From Himantopus leucocephalus (lineage: Eukaryota; Chordata; Aves; Charadriiformes; Recurvirostridae), in the NCBI GenBank assembly GCA_003993805.1, contig RSEF01000020.1:5989470-6053469 (forward strand): DNA of 64,000 bases. Reading direction: 5' to 3'. The notes under the pieces were generated by a model. The model was not told where the DNA came from, made no database searches, and worked only from the letters and a program-made list of their open reading frames with translations. The position numbers and the translations under genes are program-made. Positions 10,357 through 24,600 of the stretch are shown piece by piece (the stretch's first letter is position 1; every line of letters starts with the position of its first letter).

Positions 10357-13300
10357 TGGATGAGCAGATCCAAGGCTGACAGAGGCTTTTGCTCTTTAAG
10401 AGCTTGACTGATCTCAAATTAATTCTCTCTCTTTTTGATTTATTTATGTCAAAATACCATCGATGATCCAAACCTCATACCCCTTTATTTTTTAATACTC
10501 CTGTTTGTATTGCCTTATAGGAAAGCTCTTATAATGACAGTGCTGCCAAGCATTGCAAAAATATCAGCACTCGTTAAAGCAGTATATAGTCTGTTGTGAA
10601 ACTAGAACATCTCATGTTATCAAGAGTTAAATACATTAACTTGCCACAAATGCTTCTTAGCTGTCTGCATCTTCTGCAACAGAGAGTAAATGAGATGAAA
10701 TGTCTTAAGCAGACTGTGACTTTAAATTCATGCCTGCCTTTAAAGAAGAAACTCTTGAAAAAGAGCCTTAACTTTCTCCTTTGTGTGAAGTATCTGTAAT
10801 AATATTTTGTCATTTTATTCTTGACACAAAAAAAACAAACTCTTTCCAATTTTGCTAAAAAGTCTAATATGAAAATAGGGGTTTTAATTTTTTTAAAATC
10901 TTGAGTTGCACACTTTGCAACAACAAGTACTTTATGGTGTGTTTCTTCTAGAATAATGATATTCTGGTGTTGTGAACAAGTTAGCTTAACCTGCTGTTTC
11001 CCGAATAGTCTGCTTGGTAGTGAATGAAACACATTGTTTATCCTACGAGCTGCAAAGCAGTGTGCTTGAAGCAATATTTATTCTTGCTTATCCAGCAATA
11101 TCAATAAGCTACTTAATTTTGATTGCACATAAAGCTGTGGCCACTTTTGATGTGGCTGGAAACCCACTACTGAATAAAACACTATTATTGTATAATGAAT
11201 AGGTGTGAAGTGGGATGGGTTTACTCATCATATCAATCAAACATTTAGCATAGTTTTTATCTTGAAGAGCTTTTTATTATTTCATAAAGGCTTATTCATG
11301 TCGCAATTGCACAAAATTTGGTTGACAGTTGTAGTGATGAGCCAGACAGCCAAAAAGGTCTGTGGGCAAAGCTGTAGGCAGTGTCCACTAATCTGAGGGC
11401 GGGCTTCATCTCTCTGTAGCGTTTGACTCCAAGGTGATTATTTTGCTGAATGTAGGGTATGATACACCAGAGTCTAATCTCTGCACATTTCTGTTTGCCA
11501 TCTCAACAGCTCTCTTCCAGCAAGAGAGCAGTAGCATTTGCAATAAATACAGCAGTGTTAATTCCATACTTGTGGTCTGCCCCTGGAGAGCTGAATTCAG
11601 TTGATTTTCCACTGAATTCAGTGGCAGGTGGGAGTTTTGCATCCTTAGAAAGTACAAATCTCGCAGAAAGAAGCTGTTTCAGGAGGTTATGTATTTTCTG
11701 TCAAGCTCCTCCTTTTGTTTTTGCATTGAATTGCCTTTTAAGATGACCCTTTGGAAAATTTGCGCTGATTAACTCATATTGGGTTTAACTAAATTTGTTT
11801 AAATGATGCAAATTCATTTGCAAAGGTTCTTTTGATGTAATGTAAGCCTGCTCCAAATAGAGTTAAGCTAGACTGCAAGCCACTTTCACCGTGGAAAAGG
11901 ATTATATACCCAGAAGGTTTTCTGATTAATTTCATTAGATTTAAGTTTCTATTTTAGGTTATCTTTATGTAACTTTGCTGTATAGACAAGGCCTTGGAAC
12001 AGGAAATGCTATTTATTTAAACCAACTGACTTGCTGAAATTACCTTGTTTCAGAAATGTTTTGTGCAATCACTATATGGATATTTCTGTCCACTTCTAAC
12101 CAGTGTCATACAGACTTTTTATTACGGAAATAATATGCGATATGGTTATTCTCAAAACTTTTATTTAAACAATGAAAGAAAAATACTTGAAAACTTTATC
12201 AGTGTTTGTGTCTTTGAGAATCTCTTTCTGATGTCTGTAAGGATGCTGCCGCTGTTCTTCATTTCCCTGAATGATCCAGCCTCACACTGGGTTTGTGACG
12301 ACTAGATGTGTGGTCAAACTCACACTGATAATTCTGCAGTATTTGAATGGGTTAATATAGCACAAATTCTCGATAGTACAGTGTGTAAAAAGAAACAAAG
12401 CAAAGACAAAACAAACAAAAAAAAGCCATGCCTGACAAAAGCAAGTTTCCTAATGTGTGCCTGTTACGTAGACATGGACAGTTGCTCATTGTAGCAAAGT
12501 GAAAGCCTAATCCATTGAAATATATGGAAAAATTCTCATGGGCTGTAATACTGCTTATGAGTTTGGAAATCTTGGCATGTGTGTCTTTCTCAGTACCCAG
12601 AGCCCATGTGTCGGCTGTTGGCTTAGAAGGTTCCCTTGGGCTCTAGCCTTTTTCTTTGCGCTTTTTGACTCTATTTCAGAGTAAGTCTTTGCTTCCTTGT
12701 ACTTTAACTGGAAATTAAAGGTTGCAGATTCTCTGTCTCTACGACGCATTTGCAGCCAGAGAAACAGTGCTGTGAGTAGCTGAACTTGATGTCCTCTGCC
12801 AAAGGCACAAAACATCTGCCAACAGGTATTATTAATTTGTTTCAGGTTTTTTAGAAAAGTATAACATTTTAAAGGTAAGTTTTCACATTTTGTAGTGAAT
12901 TCCAGTAGACAGCAACTGTAATCACAAGAAACACTTGGTCTTTTTCCTTTTTTTTTTTTTTTTTGCTGCACTGCATTGAAGTATTCCTCTTGTCCTGTAG
13001 AGCCGTCTTTCCACATCTGTAGAACTATTTAGGGAGGTTTTATCTCCAACATCTCACTGTTTATTACTTAATTCAACATACATTTGCTAGTTTTTCATTG
13101 CCTGTGTTTGTCTAGCCTGTTTTGCGAGCTCTGCATCACAGTACTTTCACAGCAGCAGCATTTGGCCTGACTAATGTGGATGAGGCAGTTCTCGGTCGTG
13201 GTGCCTTAAACATTTTCCTCTGCTGGGGCCAGCAAGGAAGGGAGTCTCGGCTAGAACACAGCGGGAAGATTAACTGGATTAGGATTCATTTCACTCTTCA

Positions 13301-16300
13301 CTTACCTGGGACTCTTTCAAATGTTTGCGTCACTGAAGGCAAGATCAGGCAAACAGGAAAGTTGAGATCTTTCATAAGAGCCATCTGAACAGTTCAGACT
13401 TTAAACGTGTCTGAAACTGGGGGTGGATTCTTCCTCAAAGTCTTTGTTCAAAACAAACTTGCTCTGTGAACGCTTCACTGGTGCTAAATGGTATTCTTGG
13501 TTTGCCAATTTATTCGTGTGTACTGAAACTTGGGTCATGGAGCAGCTGTGAAAATAGAGTCCTGTGTTCATGGCAAAGTGAGAAACACCCAGTTATGCCC
13601 TATGGTGCACTTTAATGGAAAAAACTGTAGGGGCTGCTGTGATATATTAAATGTTTTGGAGAATCAGGCTTTAGTTGTGAACACAAATCTGTGGTCACTG
13701 TTCTTAGTGAAACGGTATCTCTTTTCTACACTATAGCTTAAAGCATATCCCTGCAGCTTCTCTGCAATCAGCCGTTTCCAGCTCTTTCCCTTTGATCAGC
13801 CCGCGTTTATCTCTGTTCACTCAGAAACCTGTTTCCTGGGATTATTTCTTTTCATAGCTTCATCTCGCTTCCTGGAGTGCAGATTAATAATAAATGCTCT
13901 TTACCTCTGCTAGATGTGTGCTTTCTCTGTATTTTGTCTACCCCTCTTTTAAGTATTTTGCCAAAGCTTAAGATGAAAGTAATTAATGCTAGCAAAAAAT
14001 GCTGGTTTGACTCTGCACTCATAATTAACCATTGTTAAAAGGAGTTGATCTGTCACCGTAATGGTGTTCACCTGGAGAAAAAGCACAGGCTTAATTCATT
14101 GAAGCAGAACTATGACTGATGTGCTTGAACTCATGGAAGGAAAGAGAAGGTAACGTGACGGTGCCACTTGGTGTGTCGGTAGAGTTAGCTTTGTCCTTTT
14201 CTTGGGGAGCGTGCACTGCATTTCTGTAAAGAGTAGTTTCACCTGGGTGTTTAGTAGGAAATTGTTAATTAATTTGAATGTGAGAGGGTACCTTAGTGTT
14301 AAACCAAGTATGCAATGAGAACATAGAAGTTACAAGTTAGGAAAGCAGAAATGGAAATTGCTGTCAAGATCGAGTGCAGTCCCTGAAATTTCAGGCAATT
14401 ATGTAGTAATATTCAGTCTGAAAGATTATTTATTTTTAAACTACCCTCTGTCCATCACAAAACACAGGCAGTGCCTTGTAACAAGCTGAGCAACTTCTCT
14501 ATAAAGCTTTGCAACTCTAATTTGGCACATAAAATAAGCAGTAGGGGAAGAGCTTTACCAGCCTTTCGGGAGACCACAACGAGTATCAAGGGAAAGAAGT
14601 AGTCAGAAAAATGCCCTTTCTCAATCATGCTTTTCCTTACAAAGGTCAGCGATCTGCAGTTGTTCTGTGATCTCTCTAGTGGAGTAAGACTGAATAAAAG
14701 AAAGCGTGGAACAAAAGTAAATACAAATGATGATTATTTTTTGTCTCGCCTCTCTGGAGCCTTTTTCCATGTCCAGTCTGGGTTCATTTTGCAGTTTTAG
14801 GTCATGTATTCCCTCGGTCATGCAACTTAATGAATTTAATCTGTGGGAAGCGTTGTTGATGTCAGAGCAATAAATAGGCATATCCTCAATGTAAATGTCA
14901 GCTCTCATTGGAAATGTCTTCCCTGAATCCTGTGCTGCCTCTGTTCTGCGCAGCCTTCCCTCGCTCCTGGGGGCTGGGGAGAAGAGCGGTGCCGAGGGGT
15001 TCCGGGCGGTGTGACTGTATCAGTGACAGGCTTAACATCGTGACTCAGTGCTGGAGAAAATTCAGCTGAATAGGTTGTGGCTCAAAATAGTTGACTGTGA
15101 TGGAGAAAGCCATGCAAAATTGATTGAAAATAAAGACGCTACTAAGCCCTCAAAGCCTGCTAGCCTCATATCCCAATGTGTGAATTGTTGCACCCAAACC
15201 CGGCAGGACTGAGCTTACTCGGAATGACACGCGGGGTCAGCCCTCTGTGGTTTGCAGATGATGGAAGCGAGCACGGATTTAATATGTGCTGGATAGAGTG
15301 TCATTCTAGACCACAGCTCTTCCCAGCACCGTGCACTGTTGCTCCAGCTTTGCCATAGCCTGACCTGACTGCTTTGGTTTTTAGAAGAATGGGAGTGATA
15401 GACGTTTGAGTTTTTTAAGAATTTTTTTTTTTTGGTTGATTGTCATGATTTGGAAGTTAAGAGAAAAAATTATTCAAGGGTGGTTTTTTGTTTTATTTTC
15501 TTTTCTGGGGATTTTTGGGTTTTTTTCCACTTGTGGCCGAGAATCCTCCCTGTTGCTGTTCTGTAGTGGTTGGTTCCGAGGGCATGGAATGGAAATAAAC
15601 TGCTTTTGGTAAGCAAAAATAGAAGAGTGTTCCAGGAGGCTTGCAGCAGAGTGGCACGACCTTGTGATGTAAAGAGCATGTGCAAAACAGCGCTTAACTA
15701 TGCAGAATACTTAGTTCTATGTCAAGAAGAGTCTGCAGCATTATAAAGCACCCTCAAACCTGGTTACGCTCTGTTCTGGTTGCAAAGTAGCTTTATTTGG
15801 ATAACTCTCCCGGAGCTAAAAAGGATTTAGGTCGCGGGAGAGAGAAAGTGCTGGTAGGAAAGGGCTGAGACAGGAGGCAGTGAAAGTAGGGGGTTGGACA
15901 GTGTTATTTTTACAGAAAGGCTTCCTAAGTTGTCCTTGGTCTGTGCTGTTAAGAGCTCTTTAGTGAGAGCGTATCTCCTCCATTTCTCAGCAGTTCTTGC
16001 TCAGCGGGTGGAAATGGGAGGTGCTGTGTCCACTGGTGCAGAGCTTCACAACCCCCCGGCTCCTGACTACAGCAACGTCTCTGACAATGGTCAAGTATCC
16101 CTGGCTGTCTGCGGCAGGAGAGTGAAATCCGGGGAGTCCAGGAGAGAGGAAAGGGGTAGGCCAGTAGAGAGCAGTAAAGAAAAAAAGAGCTGAAAGAAAA
16201 AAAGTAGATCATTGTGCAGAGGAGACAGACAAAAAAGGGGAAAAAACACTATTGTGAACTCCTGAGGAGTGGGTCGATGTTGACGCTTTGCTTATCGATG

Positions 16301-19300
16301 CTCTTCAGCATCAAAGTCGCATGGAAACAAATAATCTGCTTTGGCAATGGCATCTGCCGTCTGCAGGTAGAGCCCTGGCCGGCAGCGGGCAGGTTACTGC
16401 AGTCCGCAGCCTCCGCTTCGCTGCAGCTGCAGTGATGGACATCTGTGTTCTGACAAAGCAATTGTTCATCTGAATTATTTATGGCATATGTGGTATTGTT
16501 ACTTTCACTGTGAGGCGTTTAAAGCAGACTGTTTTCTCTCTGTTTAAGCCTTCAGAGGAAAGCGTGTAAAATGGAGAGTAAAAGACAATGATAGTAAATA
16601 TGTCATTTGGAAATCTGCATTGAGGGGGGAAAAAATAGGAAACTTGTTTGTAGTGAATGCGCTTTATCTGAGAATACAAGTTCTGGTGGTTTTTTTACTA
16701 CTGCTTAAAACCTTAGATTCAATATTAGAAACAGCTCGGCCTGAAACGTCTCTGACTTATCCCCGAGGGAATGCTTTAGGGAGTGCTCTAGGGGTGTGAA
16801 ACCTGTCCCTGTTCACAACAGACACGTGCAGAAGTATTCATTCCCATTCCTACCTGTGGGTTTGAACTTTTGTCTGGGCACGGCTGCTGAACGTGGGCTG
16901 AGGACTTTATTCTGTCCCGCCAAGGCAGAAGTAGCTTTTCTACAGACTTGTGTAGTAATAGCAGCTTTGCTGATGGTGTGAACAGATGTGAAATTACCCT
17001 CTTATCCTCCCGTACATCACAGATAACTGCAGGTGTGGAGCTACAGTAGTTAGCTCTTAGGTTGTACATTATTTCCTGGATCTCCGATTATTTAGTTTTT
17101 AATCCCATATTGTCATATTTTGTTATCCCTGGCCATCTCAACATACTATTATCATATTATCCCCTATTATTTTAATCCCACATACCTCTCAGGAGCCTGA
17201 GGGGTGTAGTTACTGCCATTGCCTGCACTGTGGATCCAGTCTGGGTGGTTTTGGCTTTGATCTCGCTGACGGCAGTGAATGCCACCAAACACAGCCTGAT
17301 GTTAAATATTTTCAGAAGCTCTGATATTTTCAGTTTGCTGTTCTCAGGTGGGGAAGTCCTTAATTTATTTTCACAGCAGAAAGAGAGCTTTCCCTGGCTT
17401 GAAGGAGCTGCTCTTGCACCATCCCCCTTTCCTCCTTAGCCAGGCTGCTGAGGTTGCAGTTGGGTGGTAAGGGTGGTTTTTTCATTCCGAAACAGAGCAA
17501 GGCTGAGCAATTAATTTCCGAGAGGGCCACGGGATGGTCACTAGGTATTCTTAGACAGCCCTTGATCTCGATTTCTTTGGCAACCTGTGACAGGCTCTGT
17601 GTTGTGTTCCCTGTCCTCTGGCAAGCTCGGCTTGGAAATCCTTTATTCTGCATGGAGAGGTCCTCTCCATCCCTTGACGAGCACAGGAGAAGCTGCCAGC
17701 CAGCTGCAAGACTGGCACGTACATTTTCCATTTTCATAATTGAGTCTTTTGAGCAAAACCTGTAGGAGTAAAAAGATTTCGGAAGCTGTAGTTGTACAAA
17801 TCTGACCATTGGGAGCCTATTAAACAGGAGGCTGGAGAGGGAGGAGGGAGGGAGCGCTCCTTGTGAGCTCGCACAGTGTCATGCGGCTCCATCTCAGAGT
17901 GCTCGGAAGGGCTTGGACTTGACAAGTAGCCCCTGATTTTCTCCCTTCTGATAATTAAAAGTTCAACATTTCATCACAGATACAGATTTTATGGCCCTGA
18001 GGTGCCTAAAAGCACATTTGCCTCTAAAACAGAGATTTTGAAGGATAAAAATTTGCTGGGGTAAATAAGTATATATAGAGTAAAGCCGAAGAAGGACCCT
18101 GACTGCGGTCGGGTACACAGAAGGATTTGGTGCAAGATACAGCACGAGCCATTCCCTCTGTTGTCTAGCGCAGCCACGCCAGTGCTTCGGTGCTAGCAGT
18201 TGATACAGAACTGCTCAGCAGCAAATCCTAAAGCGTCCCAAATCCTAAGGTGTCCCAGAGCAGACGTTTGCTCCAAATAGTATTTCCGAGGTGCCTCACC
18301 TTCCAGCCTTACTCCTTGGTTGCTGCTGTTACCCCACACCTTGCTGAGAGCAAACTGGCTCAAGTCCCACAGAGAGAAAACAGATTTTTGTTATCATTTT
18401 CATATTTCTGCATACAGAAAGCGCCTTGGGCAGCGAGCATCGGGCTGGTGCCTGGCTTACGGCAGTTTAGTGTGGGGGTCTCCCCTTTTAAATGGAACTA
18501 GAGCAGAAAAAGTCTGATTAGGGTCAGATCAGCTAAAGCAAAAGGAACGTTTTATGACAGCCTGTAATCACCACAGGGCTGCTTATAGTAACTCGCTAAT
18601 GTGGATCGATTGGGGTGGTGACATTCATCTCCCGGTTCGTTTCAGCACGGTCTTGAACATCAATCCAGCTTCTGCCTGTGTCACAGTAATTGTCTTTTAT
18701 CGCTCTCGCAGATTGCGTTTCCCTGGAGCAAAGTCCTGGTATTTTTTCATTACCGTGGCAGGGAAACAAGGCTCAGCCACAGGGAGTGGCACTGTCTCCA
18801 CTGATTTTTGCCTTTTTTTAAAATTTGGTCCAAAACAAAGGCGTGTTAGTGAATAGTCCTAGCTGAGAACCGGTACAAAACTCATCACTGCAGCGTCTGT
18901 GGCTTCCCAGCAGCCCACAAAGTGACATGACTGACAGCTCTCACGTGTTGGTCCGATCTGACCCGCACCTTGTTCCAGCTACTGCCTCTGTCTGGCTTCC
19001 TTCTCACAGTTGCATTCTAACAGTCTGCTCCAAAGCAAATCAAACACCTATTTTCTCCAGTGTTTAGAGTTCTGAATTGCTCCATGATTTATTCTTTGGT
19101 TTAAAATTTAAAAATCTATTCTTTGGGTTAAAAAAAAACCAAACAACCGTGGAGCAAAGTAAGCAGCAGCTTCCTTCTGCCTCATTCTTGGGCTGAAATC
19201 CTGGGAACTGAGAGAGTATTTTCTCTCCTCCTCTCTGGGTTTCCTGGCCTTTTACCCCCATTAATATTCCTTCCTACAGAATAAGCTGTATCATCAGCTT

Positions 19301-20267
19301 TTGGAGGTCACCAGGGAATGTGTGTGTAGGACAACGGACAAAGGTAAAAGGCTGAAATCCTGGTAAGGGTTTCATGTCAGTGTATCTTTATAAATTCTTT
19401 TGGGGAGTTTAGTACCAGCTAATGGACCAGATGAACTACGGGTCATTGTGTGTGTTCTTACCCCTTTCAGGTTCAGCAAAAGGGATGAGCTCAGGGACCC
19501 TCGTATCTCCCTCTCCAAAAAGAAGCAAAATAAGTATTTCTTCCAAAGTCATTGATACCGCGAAGCAAATATGTAACTGTATTTTGGGGAGCGTGTGTCT
19601 GTAAGGTTTCGCTTGGCAGCTGGGCTGCAGGTGACCGGTCTGCACAGGCGGGTGGTGGATTTGGGTTCTCACACACCAGTTTTAAGCGCGGCCCTAATCA
19701 CTGGGGGTAACACGGATAACACAACACCTCTGCAGCTACACAGGCCGTTGTATTCCAGAAGTATGTCAGACCAGCCTACACAATTGTGACAAGCACAGCG
19801 TAAGTTTGTCCATTGTCTAATCTCTGTGTGCTCATCCCTTGTAATTCCTGCTAAATATTCACAATTCTGTGGCTGCCAGGTTGCATCAAGAACCAAAGCT
19901 CCTGGGAAATCCTGCTGCTTTCAGATATATATAGCTAATTTTTGAGTTGGAGGCAAATGCAATTTGTATTGTTTCAGCCACGCTTGGCATACGTTCCCGA
20001 GCCTAGAGATGCAGCATGACTCGCTAGGGATCACCGGAGCACTTGGAAAACCAGCCAGAGGAGGTCCTAGCAAGCTGAGCGCTTACAGAAATGAGTGCCT
20101 CGGAAAAGGGATAGGCATTGTTTCCACGCAAGTTTTATACCAATGCGGTACATGAGAAAAAGCACAAACCACCTGCACATCCCTCTGCCCATGGGCATGC
20201 TTCGAAAAAAGACTAGAAGGATGTTGGACACATTTAGAAATGTGAAACCGTTACTCCTCCCATATGG
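10357..20267. other. AT-rich interval between FITM2 and GDAP1L1
   Basis: This is about 10 kb without a recognisable gene or CR1 copy. Several open frames of 60-170 codons occur, for example 10574-11074 and 12555-13016 on the minus strand. They contain no known domain and are rich in residues encoded by AT-rich or poly-T tracts, so I treat them as chance. Poly-T tracts occur near 12950 and 15420. Human FITM2 and GDAP1L1 are also tail-to-tail neighbours with no gene between them. Confidence 0.5.
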
Positions 20268-20273
20268 TTTATT
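20268..20273 (-). terminator. Candidate GDAP1L1 polyadenylation signal
   Basis: AATAAA on the minus strand (TTTATT on plus), about 1.0 kb downstream of the GDAP1L1 stop. It is the closest canonical hexamer I noticed on that strand. Closer variant signals such as ATTAAA near 20737 are possible. Confidence 0.3.
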
Positions 20274-21292
20274 GAGGATCTCAGTTTTCAAAGCATGAGT
20301 AGCAGTGAGGCCCGTTATTCTTTCCAACATGCAAAAGGCACAAGAAAGTCATCAATGTGATTCTGTGCAAAGTGTCTCTAAGAAAACACACAGCGAGGAA
20401 ATGACAGAAAAGAGCCCCCGATGGAAGAGAAAGCCAAAGTGCCTTCAGGAAAGTGCTGAAAAGTTCTGAAAATGGTCGTACTTTTTCAGAGTCCAGATAT
20501 GCTCAGTCGGTGAAAGTTGGTTTGCAAATCCGTGAAAGAAAACTCAAAGAGACAGAGCCAAAAGGCTTAAAACAATAATCTCCTTCATGAGCCAAAATCC
20601 AGGATGGAAGTCAAAATGATTTATCTCAGGAAAAAAGTGCAGCAGTTACAGACATTAAATTCTTTAAAAAAAAGCCCACCAAAACCAGACGTAGAAAGTG
20701 GATACATTCTAAGAGCAGCTCAATAAAAAATACTCCTTTTAATGAAAATAATTTAAAAAATGGATACTTGAGGAACGCAAATCCACCTTGACTGTGACCA
20801 GCTACTGCACCCTGCTCCCAGGAAAGCCTCCGAGCACAACACAACGCCTTCTAGGAGAAGAAAGTCACCTCTATCTGCATGTGTGAAATGTGGCCGGTGA
20901 ACAATTTGGAAACACAAACCTACAGTACCCAAGTCCCATTAGTTAACTTGGGCGCTGGGAAACTTCCCGGGGTTCCCGTCTCTCCCACTGGAGCTGGCCG
21001 ATGCCGGAGGCGGCGTCGCTTCCCGGTGGGCACGGCTGAGCCCGTGAACCCCTGAGCCTCTCGCTGGAGTTGAATACTTAAATCTAAAAAAGGCATTTAC
21101 AAGTTGACGCTTTTTTGTTGTTGTTGTTGTCTTATTTCCTTGCAGTATAAGTTTCTACTTCTAGACTATGGAATGTTACATTAAACAATATAATTATTCA
21201 TTACCTTGCTTCAAATTTCATTACAGTTACTGAGGCTTCATCATAATTTCACACAGCACAGAGACACCAAACTAAACACCAAGCAGCCAGCA

Positions 21293-21636
21293 CTAGATGT
21301 ATTTTTTCTTTAAGTACCAATAAGCAAAATATCCCATTCCTCCCAGAGATCCCATCAGGAAGGAGGCTCCAAAGAAGGAGGGAGGTTTCCGCTTGACCAG
21401 CCTGAAGGCATTGGGCACCACTGCGGAGAGGAGCGTGGTATGTATATCTCCCAAAACTTTCCTGAAGGCGAAGCGTTTTTGTATCCTGTCAAAGAAGGAC
21501 TGTAGGTTAGGTCTGCTGCCATCTTCCCAGTATTTCTTAGAGAGTCCCAGAAACTTGAGGCGGTGCAGGGTAGCTCCTAACAAGACATCGGCCAAAGTAA
21601 AGACGCATCCGCAGAGCCAAAGTTCACACTTCTGCC
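21293..21636 (-). CDS. GDAP1L1: GDAP1L1 coding exon 6 (last)
   Basis: The exon starts after 'ttctctctccag' and encodes GQKCELWLC through the C-terminal membrane anchor, ending KKKYI with TAG at 21295-21293. It holds the end of the GST C-domain (FTLADVLLGATLHRLKFLGL) and the tail anchor. Confidence 0.97.
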
Positions 21637-24600
21637 CTGGAGAGAGAAAAGCGAGAGAGCAGGTAAGGTAAGAAGAAACCCTTGGGCGGGCACCTAAAGG
21701 CTTGCTCAAAAGATCCACGAAGGCTGGAGCGTTTGCGTTAGACCTGGGGTGTTTTTTCTCAGCTCTCTGATGTCCCAAGAGATCAGACCCCATCTACCAG
21801 GCTGGGTGATGGAGGATATGTGGGGCCACCAAGGTGGGAATATGAAGTGATCATTTACAGCCCACGTGCAAATACAAATTGCTGTCTGCAAAATGGCCCT
21901 GTTGCCTCTCTCCCAAGTCAGGAGCAGCAGGAGATGGCATCCTCCCGTACCCAGGAGGTCCCTGGAAAAGGGCCTTTGGCCTCCCTTGAGGGAAGATGCG
22001 ATGCAGTGACCCCTTCTGCTGTGTTAGCACTCAGGGACAGGAGCAGTGTTTGTCCTTGGCTGCATGGGGAGCTGTTTCAGGAGTGTCATGTTAACTTGTC
22101 CTATTTTAGGGATGTGAGAAATCCTCAGGAATCAAAACCATTTGCTGGCCTGGCCTGGCTGTTCTCCCTGTGGGCTGTTGGGGAGGTCCTGCCTCTGTCC
22201 CCTCTCCTGCTGCAGGGACCCAGCTCTGGGACACCAAAACTGGCAGCACATTTGTGCCGAGAGCCAGGTTTTGGGGGGAGGCAGAGCTTGGTGCGAATGC
22301 TGCGCATGAGGACAGGCACCAAAGCATGGATGGGCCCTGGTAAGGGGTGACCCTGGAAATAACCTCACCAGAGAGATGTCTACAAATAAACCACGCTGTT
22401 GTTAGGCTGGAAGAAGTGGGCTCAGGTGAGGATGGTGTTCAACACTGCTCTGATGCCCTCTCAGCGTTATATGGGTTGGGATGGAGATAAGGCAGATGAA
22501 GGCAGGGAAGAACAGCAGAATGGACACAAAACCCGGCCCCATCCAGCCTGAGTCCCTGACTTTGCACCAAATCCTTAATTTTGGGGCTCTTCCACTGTCC
22601 TGTGGTGGTTATATCTGGGAGGAAGAGAGCAGCACCTTTATTGCCCCCCTGTGCAGGCACTGGTGCTGCCTGCAGGGCCGGGTCAGGGGAATTACTGCTA
22701 ATTAGCAGCCCTCATTTGTAGCCGCTTGGCAGCCTGCCTGATCCTGCTAGAGGCACAGCCCAAGTGGACAGATTGCCTGTGCCTAATTAGTCAATAAATG
22801 TTTTCAGTGACTAATGAATTGTGGGGGTGCTGCAGCTGGAGCCTCCTGGGTGCTCCGGGGACCCTGAGGATGCTCTGGCTCAGAGGTAAGAGAAGTGGGG
22901 CTGAGGTGTCTGCCTCCCTCCTGGGCACTGCTGGGGGCGAAGGAGAAAGCACGCGTGAGGATGGTGATTTGGGGAGAGAGCGGTAATCCAGCCCTACCCC
23001 TCCTGGCTCTGGGCTTGCACCCGCTGCTCTGGTCTGGACACGGCTGTGGGGTACCCCGGGGCCAAAGCGTGGGCAAGGGCAACTCGTCCCCTTTGCATCC
23101 GCAGTAGCCCCAGCTCGGATCAGCTTGTCCCAGCCCAACAGGGTGCCTGTGGCCAGGGGGTCGCCCCGTGCTCCTGCAGATCTCCCACCCTCCTCCTGCC
23201 CGCCCTGCCCTGCCTGCATTGCTGCGCTTTGGGGCCGGCAGCCTGGGCTGCGTGGGAGGAGAGCTGCTGCACTGCGGCTCCAGGGAGGTTGTCAAAGGGC
23301 TGGTGCTTGTGCCCACTGCTGAGATCCTGACCCGGCCGTGGGCACAGCGGGGGCGCTTTGGGGGCTCGGAGCAGAGGGCAGGAGCAGCACGCAAGGACCA
23401 AAGGCAGCAGAGCACCCGGGTGCCAGCAGCAGCCACCCCTCTGCTCCAGGCACCCGGGATGTCCTCTGAGGGCACCTCATTAGGCTGAATTCTGCTGAGC
23501 TACCCCAGCTCTCACATCAGTTAATGAGGGTGTTCATTGGAGGCAATTAGGGCCGTGCAGGGTGCCGCTGTGAATCCATCAGGGCTCTCAGCAAATCCCC
23601 AACCCGGTGCCTTGCAGGGCTGGACCTTGGCACCTCCGAGGGCCCTTTGGTGTGGCCCTGAGCATGACGCATGGCTCCCCGCAGCCGAGGCCGGCCCCGA
23701 GGGCAGGGGCAGCTGTGGGGCAATCCCCTGATTAACTGTGTCTGGGCTCTGCTCCGGACCTGGCACCGCAGCACTGGCGTCTACCAGCCGTCCCAGGGCT
23801 GGGGTTATGAGCCCTGCGGGCAGCGGGGACGGGAGGATGACGGCGTCATCCCGGGGTGACGGCAGGACAAGTGATGCCCAGCTGTGCCCATGCATCCCTG
23901 TCTGCCAGGGCGCCAGGGTGGCTCTCGGCAGACACCCAGCAGCGTGTATTTGATGTCGGGGATGGCTGGTGTCGCTCTCTCCCACCCGCTGGCGTTTGAC
24001 GCAGGTCCTGTAAAGGCTCCCACCCCTCCTGGGCCCCTCAAATTCCCTTCAGATTTCCCTGCCCGCGCTCTGCTGGGATGTGCCGCAGCCCCGTGGCTGG
24101 AGGGGGCTTGGCTGCGGGACACGTCCCCAGCCCTGCGCTTTTGTCAGTTTGTGCTCCTTGTGGTGCAAGAGCCCAGGGCCAGACCCGTCCTTCCTCAACC
24201 AGCCACTGGCAGCCCCTTGCTGGGGCAGAGGGGACCCACCACCACCCTGCGATGACTTTGGAACTCCCACAGACCAGCCGTGAGGACAGGGGTCCTGCTG
24301 TCCCCTCTGGCAAGGGGTGCGGGGGCTCCCCGGAGCAGGGGTGGCTTGCTGGAGGTTATCAAGACCATGGCTGCAGTGACATGGGTGCAGCCAAAAAGAG
24401 GAGAGCTCAGTGGCAGCCCCAGTCTCACTGGTGGTTGCCATGTGGGGGATGTTCATCAGGTGCAAAGCCATCAGCTGTTCCTGGTGTTGCACCTCAGTCT
24501 CATGTGGAAAAACACCCCATAAACATAGCCCAGCACCTACCTTGGTACTCCAGTTTCCTCTTCTCCAGCTCGGCCTCAATCTGGTCCAGCACCATTGCCA

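Noticed and set aside
10574..11074. 166-codon open frame antisense to the FITM2 downstream region
   Set aside because: No domain, no supporting splice sites, unusual Cys/Phe/Lys-rich composition typical of AT-rich chance frames.
12555..13016. 153-codon open frame on the minus strand in the FITM2-GDAP1L1 interval
   Set aside because: It contains a lysine run from a poly-T tract and has no similarity I recognise; AT-rich chance frame.
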